A stretch of 8,954 nt of DNA from Elusimicrobiota bacterium (lineage in GTDB: Bacteria; Elusimicrobiota; Elusimicrobia; UBA1565; JACRDR01): positions 1 to 8,954 of the forward strand of contig JACRDR010000160.1 of NCBI GenBank assembly GCA_016212845.1, read 5' to 3'. The position numbers were made by a program, and so were the translations under genes. Every line of letters starts with the position of its first letter. Position 1 is the stretch's first letter. The notes below the pieces were generated by a model, which worked only from the letters and a program-made list of their open reading frames with translations, searched no databases and was not told where the DNA came from. Shown here in pieces: positions 1-4,643 of the stretch.

Positions 1-32
1 AATTGGCGGCGGCGACGCCGGAGGCCGCGTGA
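1..32 (+). CDS. C-terminal tail of an upstream gene (partial)
   Basis: An open frame enters from the left edge (codons counted from position 3), reads LAAATPEAA and ends at a TGA at 30-32. The TGA shares four bases with the GTG start of the next gene (GTGA, 29-32), the same junction style seen through the rest of the window, which is the main reason to believe it is a real gene end. Nothing can be said about function from nine residues. The tail contains GGAGG at 20-24, which could serve as ribosome binding site for the downstream gene. Confidence 0.45.
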   Translation, partial: LAAATPEAA

Positions 33-1054
33 ACCGGGCCGTCCTGGCGCTGCTCGCCGCGGCCGCCGTCGGGGCGCAGGGCTCCAGCTGGGGGCCCAAG
101 GATTTCGGCGTGCTGCTTCTCGGCGGCGCGGAAGGGCGCTCGGTCGGCGCGCTTCGCGGCGGGCTCGACAAGAAGTACCCGGTGGAATTCGCGTTCGGCC
201 TCGGCGATCCGAAGGAGATCCAGCGCGCGATCGACCGGCTGACGGCCCGGAGCGTGAAGAAGCTCGTCGCGGTCCCCCTCGTCCTCGACTCGGAGAGCCC
301 GGGCATCGAGGAGACCCAATATGTGCTCGGCATCCGCAAGGAGCCGTCCGCCCCCTTCTTCCAAGGGCCGCACAGCCACTCCGGGAGCGCGATCGTCAAG
401 CGGGCCAAGACGAAGCTGCCCGTGGTGATGACGGGCGGGCTCGACGATCATCCGCTCGTCGCGGAAATCCTCGCGGCGCGCGCCAAGAAGATGAGCGAGC
501 GCCCCGAGCGCGAGCGCATCGTGCTGGTCGCCAAGGGCTCGTCCTCCGACGCGCTCAACGAGATGACCGAGCGCCGCCTTGCCGCGCTGGCCAAGCGCGT
601 GCGCGAGCTCGGACGGTTCTCCGACGCGCAGGCGTTCGTGCTGCGCGACGACGCCGGCGCCCCCCGCCCGAAAAAAGACAAGCCGATCGCGGCCGTGGTG
701 CGCGACGCCGACAAGAAGCTCCGCGACGCGGTGTCCGCCCTCAGCCGCGGCGGCAGGGTCATCCTCTTGGTCCACCAGCTAACGCCGGACGGCTTCGAGC
801 GAAGAATCCGCAAGCTTTTGGACGGCAGATTTTTCATCATGAACTCGGACGGCCTCATGCTGGACCCCCGGCTCTCGAAATGGGTCGAGGCGAAGGTCAC
901 GGAGTCGCTCGACCGGCCGGACATGAGGCAGTACAAGGACGAGGGAAGAAAAGTGCCGTACCCCGAGGACAAACTCAAGCTGAAGATGGACCCCGCCACG
1001 GGCAGGACGAGGCCTTCGCTCGTCTCCCCGGGCAGCCAAGGAGAGCATCCATGA
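29..1054 (+). CDS. Secreted CbiX/sirohydrochlorin chelatase-like protein, probably without chelatase activity
   Basis: A 341-residue protein starting at GTG, four bases after a GGAGG and overlapping the previous stop. Residues 1-16 look like a signal peptide (Arg-3, then a Leu/Ala-rich core, with V-G-A before a likely cleavage after Ala-16), so the product should be exported. Two related halves can be seen. The first runs from GVLLLGG (27-33) to VPLVLDSESPG (82-92); the second runs from IVLVAKGSS (164-172) to VILLVHQLTPDG (244-255). This matches the beta-alpha layout of CbiX/class II chelatases, which insert cobalt or iron into sirohydrochlorin. In that family the first strand ends in a G-H-G motif and a second His follows the P-L-x-L strand. 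Here those positions are Gly/Lys and Ser/Thr, so catalysis of the usual kind is unlikely. An H-S-H (115-117) and His-141 could bind a metal in another way. The family call is from remembered motifs. Its ATGA overlap with thyX suggests co-translation, but no shared pathway is evident. Confidence 0.5.
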   Translation: MNRAVLALLAAAAVGAQGSSWGPKDFGVLLLGGAEGRSVGALRGGLDKKYPVEFAFGLGDPKEIQRAIDRLTARSVKKLVAVPLVLDSESPGIEETQYVLGIRKEPSAPFFQGPHSHSGSAIVKRAKTKLPVVMTGGLDDHPLVAEILAARAKKMSERPERERIVLVAKGSSSDALNEMTERRLAALAKRVRELGRFSDAQAFVLRDDAGAPRPKKDKPIAAVVRDADKKLRDAVSALSRGGRVILLVHQLTPDGFERRIRKLLDGRFFIMNSDGLMLDPRLSKWVEAKVTESLDRPDMRQYKDEGRKVPYPEDKLKLKMDPATGRTRPSLVSPGSQGEHP

Positions 1055-1782
1055 GCGCCGAGCAGATCCAGGTTTTGGACCACGGCTTCGTCCGTCTGGT
1101 CGACATGATGGGCGGAGACAAGAGCGTCGTCACGTCGGCGCGCGTCTCCTACGGCTCCGGCACGAAGGGCGAGGAGAAGGACCGAAAGCTCATCACCTAC
1201 ATGCTCCGCCACGACCACATGAGCCCATTCGAGCACGCGACCTTCCAGTTCCACGTCTCCTGCCCGCTGTTCGTGATGCGGCAGTGGATCCGGCACCGCA
1301 TGGCGTCCTACAACGAGATCTCCGCCCGCTACACCGAGATGAAGGACGAGTTCTACGTGCCCGACCAGTGGCGCGCGCCCGACTTGAAGAACAAGCAGTC
1401 GAGCCAGGCGGCGCCCGCGCTCGACCACGAGCGCTGCACCAAGCTCCTGCGCGAGTCCTACGACAAGGCGTACGCCTCCTACCAGGAGCTCATCAAGGCC
1501 GGGGCCGCGCGCGAACTCGCCCGCATGGTCCTGCCGACGAGCCTCTACACGCAGTTCTATTGGACGGTGAACGCCCGGTCCCTCATGCACTTCATCGACC
1601 TGCGCGCCGACGCCAACGCGCAGTGGGAGATCCAGCGCTTCGCCGAGGCGCTCGCCTCCCATTTCCGGACGAAGATGCCCTGGACCTGGGAGGCCTTCCT
1701 GCTTCACGCGTGGAAGGGCAAGAACCCGTCGCTCGACGCCGAGAAATCGGCGCTGCTCGCGAAGCAGCCGATGCCCGCATGA
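1051..1782 (+). CDS. thyX: Flavin-dependent thymidylate synthase ThyX
   Basis: ThyX methylates dUMP to dTMP using methylenetetrahydrofolate, with FAD and NAD(P)H as redox partners, in the cytoplasm; it replaces the unrelated ThyA. The 243-residue protein has the family signature RHR-x7-S at residues 81-91 (RHRMASYNEIS), followed by ARY. This element binds FAD and dUMP. Further family features are the S-P-F-E-H segment (58-62), the R-x2-LP segment (158-162) and N-x-R-S-L-x-H-F-x-x-L-R (174-185). The length is normal for the family. The start at ATG 1051 is chosen because AAGGAG lies at 1038-1043 with a 7-base spacer and the ATG overlaps the previous TGA. A longer reading of the frame from 880 only shadows the preceding gene. 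A short extension (about residues 226-243) follows the conserved core. No ThyA or folate gene is in view. Confidence 0.97.
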   Translation: MSAEQIQVLDHGFVRLVDMMGGDKSVVTSARVSYGSGTKGEEKDRKLITYMLRHDHMSPFEHATFQFHVSCPLFVMRQWIRHRMASYNEISARYTEMKDEFYVPDQWRAPDLKNKQSSQAAPALDHERCTKLLRESYDKAYASYQELIKAGAARELARMVLPTSLYTQFYWTVNARSLMHFIDLRADANAQWEIQRFAEALASHFRTKMPWTWEAFLLHAWKGKNPSLDAEKSALLAKQPMPA

Positions 1783-2732
1783 ACGGGCTCCTCCTCGCCG
1801 CCTTCCTCGCGTCCAACGCCTCCGCCCAGCAGGTCGGCGAGGTGCGGCGCGGCCCGCTCGAGATGCGGGTGAAGGTGAAGGGGACGGTCGTCCCGGAGGA
1901 CGTCTTCCGGCTCAAGTCCTCGATCGACGGAAGGATCGAAGCGGTGCTCGCCTCGACCTACAGCTGGTCCGGCCCCGACACGCCGCTGGCCCTGGTCGTC
2001 GACGGCCAGCTCGCGGCGCTCATCGACTCGCGCCAGACCACGTCGACGGAGGTGCTCGAGAAGCGCTGGCAGGAAGTTTATCAGCCGAACCGCGTGCGCT
2101 GTCTCGACGAGTGCTTCGTGCTGTCGGTCTTCGCCCGCCCGAAGAAGAAGGTGCTCCCGAACGCCGTCCTATTCGAGGCGGCGCAGGAGCTCCTGCTCAA
2201 GGGCCGCGTGCGGCCCGAGGACCGCCACCTCATCCAGGAAGGCCAGCGCGTCGACTTCTGGCCGGTGTCCGACCCCAAGTTCCGCCAACGGGCCAAGATC
2301 CGCACCTTCATGCTCGACGTCCAGGGACAAAAAGCGGATTCCGGCGGCACGTTCACGGCCCGGCTCGATCCCAAGAACTACCTCGACCCGGGCACGGAAT
2401 GGGAGGGCACGGTCCTCTTCGGCACGAAGAAAGGGGCGCTTCAGGTGCCGACGAACGCCCTCATCAATTACAAGGGCGGGACGTATCTCCCGGTGCGCGT
2501 GTCGACCGGGGTCACCACGGACGATTTGACGGAGATTACCGCGGGAGTCGACGAGAAGCGCGAGATCGTGATCCTCGACGCCCCGCAGATGAAGGGCGCG
2601 GAGCCGCACCACCGGGTCACCGAGCCCCTGCCTCCCCCCAAGAGCGGCACTTTCATCCAGGACGGCCGGGGCGGAAACCGCGCCCTCGACGACTCGCCCA
2701 AAGACAAGCCGGCGGAGGACGACGATGAGTGA
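1779..2732 (+). CDS. Exported HlyD/RND-type periplasmic adaptor-like protein
   Basis: A 317-residue protein beginning at an ATG that overlaps the thyX stop (ATGA). No good Shine-Dalgarno is visible, so it probably depends on coupling. Residues 1-16 form a short signal peptide ending ASA, with likely cleavage before Gln-17; the N-terminal region lacks a positive charge, which is unusual. Residues 31-84 (GTVVPEDVFRLKSSIDGRI onward) resemble the first half of a barrel-sandwich (lipoyl-like) domain. Residues 190-225 resemble a beta-barrel strand set ending in QVPTNAL. Residues 229-268 (YKGGTYLPVRVSTGV, then ITAGVDEKREIVILDA) match the membrane-proximal domain of RND adaptors. The coiled-coil hairpin usual in efflux adaptors is short or absent. 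Cys-108 and Cys-112 could form a disulfide in the periplasm. The C-terminus is Pro-rich then strongly acidic. No inner-membrane pump or TolC-like gene is adjacent, so the partner is unknown. Alternatives are a lone adaptor fold or a flagellar/pilus accessory protein. Confidence 0.55.
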   Translation: MNGLLLAAFLASNASAQQVGEVRRGPLEMRVKVKGTVVPEDVFRLKSSIDGRIEAVLASTYSWSGPDTPLALVVDGQLAALIDSRQTTSTEVLEKRWQEVYQPNRVRCLDECFVLSVFARPKKKVLPNAVLFEAAQELLLKGRVRPEDRHLIQEGQRVDFWPVSDPKFRQRAKIRTFMLDVQGQKADSGGTFTARLDPKNYLDPGTEWEGTVLFGTKKGALQVPTNALINYKGGTYLPVRVSTGVTTDDLTEITAGVDEKREIVILDAPQMKGAEPHHRVTEPLPPPKSGTFIQDGRGGNRALDDSPKDKPAEDDDE

Positions 2733-3372
2733 ACGCCCCCAGTACGTCCAATACTCCTTCTGGCGCCTGGACTCCGTTTATCACAACCTCGAGTCGAACG
2801 AGCGGATCGTCGCCAAGCAGCATTTTCTCGGCACCTGGGAGTCGTTTCAAAACAAGGCGCTCCTGGTATCCTACGCGCTGACGGGCCTTCGCGCGGACAG
2901 CGACATCCTCTGCGTGCGCGTGACGGACTCCCTCGAGGTGCTGCAGGACATGACGGGCCGCATCCAGTCGAGCGGCATGGGCAAGTTCATGATGCCGACC
3001 TACTCTTACCTCGCGTGCGTCGACCCTTCCGTCCGCTGGACGGCGAAGGCCTCGAAGCCCGGAGAGTTCGCGCCTGGCCAGAAGCGATTTCTCTTCTTCT
3101 CGCCGTGGGTGACCGAGCCCGAGCACCGGGCTTTCTCCGACCGGGCGAACCTCGAAAAAGCCTCGGCCGCGCACGGCGTCGTGCTGCATCCCGGGCTCCG
3201 CGGCCTCGAGGAGTTCGACGATCTGCTCGCCGTGGAGACCGACTCGCCCGAGGCGTACGCCGCTTTCGCCGCCGAGATCCGCGCGTCTCGCAAGGACACC
3301 CACTCGACCGTGGGACCGACTTTCGCCGCCGTCTTGAAGGACATCCGCGACCAGGCCGACAGCCTCGGATAG
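2725..3372 (+). CDS. Chlorite dismutase/HemQ-family protein, divergent active site
   Basis: A 215-residue cytoplasmic protein without signal peptide. GGAGG at 2714-2718 with a 6-base spacer supports the ATG at 2725, which overlaps the previous gene by 8 bases. It shows the Cld-family pattern: YSFWRLD near the N-terminus, LLVSYALTGLRADSDIL (46-62), PTYSYLACVDPS (91-102, compare the Y-S-x-V-S-V-V-E-L-S segment of HemQ), an H-G pair at 150-151, and a final EEFDDLLAVETDSPEAYAAF segment (162-181). Family members bind heme or coproheme and act as chlorite dismutases, coproheme decarboxylases (ChdC/HemQ) or proteins of unknown role. Against HemQ recalled from memory, the proximal heme His (172 in S. 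aureus) corresponds to His-150, but catalytic Tyr-145 and Lys-149 correspond to Ser-126 and Thr-130. Coproheme decarboxylation is therefore doubtful. It is about 30 residues shorter than typical HemQ. No heme-biosynthesis gene is adjacent; a 35-bp gap separates it from glgC. Confidence 0.7.
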   Translation: MSERPQYVQYSFWRLDSVYHNLESNERIVAKQHFLGTWESFQNKALLVSYALTGLRADSDILCVRVTDSLEVLQDMTGRIQSSGMGKFMMPTYSYLACVDPSVRWTAKASKPGEFAPGQKRFLFFSPWVTEPEHRAFSDRANLEKASAAHGVVLHPGLRGLEEFDDLLAVETDSPEAYAAFAAEIRASRKDTHSTVGPTFAAVLKDIRDQADSLG

Positions 3373-3407
3373 CTAAAGCGGAATAACGCAGCGACTAGGA
3401 AGCGATC

Positions 3408-4643
3408 ATGACATTGATCCCGACTCAGCGCGTTTTGGCCATCGTACTCGCCGGAGGCAAGGGCGAGCGATTGTACCCGCTCACCAAGGAGCGCTCGAAG
3501 CCCGCCGTGCCGTTCGGCGGCAAATACCGCATCATCGACTTCGTCCTGTCGAACCTGGTGAACTCGGGCGTTCAGTCGATCTACATCCTCGTCCAATACC
3601 TCTCTCAAAGCATGATCGAGTACATCCGCGCGAACTGGCGCACCGCCGGTCTTACCCGCGACCAGTTCATCACGATGGTGCCGCCGCAGATGCGCCTCGG
3701 CGAGATGTGGTACCGCGGCACGGCCGACGCGGTGCGCCAGAACATGAACCTGATCCTCGACTTCGACCCCGAGGTCGTGGCGGTCTTCGGCGCCGACCAC
3801 ATCTACCGGATGGACGTCGGCCAGATGCTCCAGTTTCACATCGAGAACAAGGCGGACATCACGGTGGCGGCCCGCCCGGTCTCGCTCAAGGCCGCGACCT
3901 CCTTCGGCGTCCTGCAGACGGACTCCAAGGGCAAGATCACCGGCTTCGAGGAAAAGCCCGCCGCCCCGAAGCATATGCCCGGCGACACGAGCCGGGCGTA
4001 CGTGTCGATGGGCAACTACCTCTTCAGCCGCGACGTCCTCATCGACATCCTCAACTCGAAGCCCGCGGGCTCGGTCGAGTTCGACTTCGGCAAGTCGATC
4101 CTTCCCGAGGCGTACAAGAAGTACAAGGTTCTCGCCTACGACTTCGCGGCCGGCCAGCTCCCCGGCATGAAGGCTTACGAGGAGCAGGACTACTGGCGCG
4201 ACGTCGGCACCCTCGAGTCGTACTACGACGCCAACATGGACATCCTCGGCGCCAAGCCGAAGCTCAACCTCAACAACCGGCGCTGGTTCATCCACTCCGG
4301 GCGCTTCGACGGGCCGCCCGCGAAGATTCTCGACGGGAAGATCACGAACTCGATCATCGGGGACGGCTGCTTCGTGCGCAACGCCACGATCAAGAACTCC
4401 ATCCTCGGCCGGGGCGTGCACGTGCACGACGGCGCCGTGATCGAGGACTCGATCATCAACGACTTCTCCAAGATCCGCGCCGACGCGAAGCTCAAGCGCG
4501 TCATCGTCGACCGCTTCAACGACATCCCGCTCCGCGAGGCCATCGGCCACGACGCGGAGCGCGACGCGAAGAACTACTTCCTGGATTCATCCGGCATCGT
4601 GGTCGTACCGCGCGGCAAGACGAGGGTGATCAAGGCCTCTTGA
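3408..4643 (+). CDS. glgC: Glucose-1-phosphate adenylyltransferase (ADP-glucose pyrophosphorylase)
   Basis: GlgC makes ADP-glucose and pyrophosphate from ATP and glucose-1-phosphate, the committed and usually allosterically controlled step of bacterial glycogen synthesis, in the cytoplasm. The 411-residue length is normal. The nucleotidyltransferase domain (about 1-275) carries LAGGKGERL (14-22), the PAVPFGGKYR segment (32-41), GTADAVRQN (104-112), GADHIYRMD with the metal Asp at 130, GFEEKP with glucose-1-phosphate Lys-183 (179-184), and YWRDVGT (262-268). Residues about 295-375 form hexapeptide-like repeats (ITNSIIGDG, ATIKNSILGRG, AVIEDSIIND) of the left-handed beta-helix that carries allosteric and subunit contacts. 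The start ATG follows AGGAAG (3397-3402) with a 5-base spacer. The gene is preceded by the only intergenic gap in the window (3373-3407), which is relatively AT-rich; a promoter could lie there or in the end of the previous gene, but no clear -35/-10 pair is visible. It overlaps the GH57 gene by four bases. No glgA is in view. Confidence 0.96.
   Translation: MTLIPTQRVLAIVLAGGKGERLYPLTKERSKPAVPFGGKYRIIDFVLSNLVNSGVQSIYILVQYLSQSMIEYIRANWRTAGLTRDQFITMVPPQMRLGEMWYRGTADAVRQNMNLILDFDPEVVAVFGADHIYRMDVGQMLQFHIENKADITVAARPVSLKAATSFGVLQTDSKGKITGFEEKPAAPKHMPGDTSRAYVSMGNYLFSRDVLIDILNSKPAGSVEFDFGKSILPEAYKKYKVLAYDFAAGQLPGMKAYEEQDYWRDVGTLESYYDANMDILGAKPKLNLNNRRWFIHSGRFDGPPAKILDGKITNSIIGDGCFVRNATIKNSILGRGVHVHDGAVIEDSIINDFSKIRADAKLKRVIVDRFNDIPLREAIGHDAERDAKNYFLDSSGIVVVPRGKTRVIKAS
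4622..4631 (+). promoter_or_regulatory. Ribosome binding site for the TTG-started GH57 gene
   Basis: GAGGGTGATC near the 3' end of glgC differs from the consensus GGAGGTGATC by one adjacent swap and lies 8 bases before the TTG at 4640. It is the longest Shine-Dalgarno-like match noticed in the window and helps to decide the TTG start. Pairing was judged against the usual 16S rRNA tail, not that of this organism. Confidence 0.55.

Noticed and set aside
448..1707. A 419-codon open frame on the - strand opposite thyX and the CbiX-like gene
   Set aside because: It overlaps thyX, whose identity is certain, and shows no domain; its codon pattern is the mirror of the coding strand.
3373..3407. Promoter or riboswitch in the only intergenic gap
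   Set aside because: Only 35 bases, no convincing -35/-10 pair and no room for a structured riboswitch. A promoter inside the upstream gene remains possible but cannot be shown.
3006..4550. A 514-codon open frame on the - strand opposite glgC and the Cld-like gene
   Set aside because: It is antisense to well-supported genes and its translation is rich in Val, Asp, Arg and His with no recognisable domain, which is typical of GC-rich antisense shadows.
3707..4639. N-terminal extension of the GH57 frame back through glgC
   Set aside because: The extension is an out-of-frame reading of glgC. The conserved GH57 region begins right after the TTG at 4640, which also has a good ribosome binding site.
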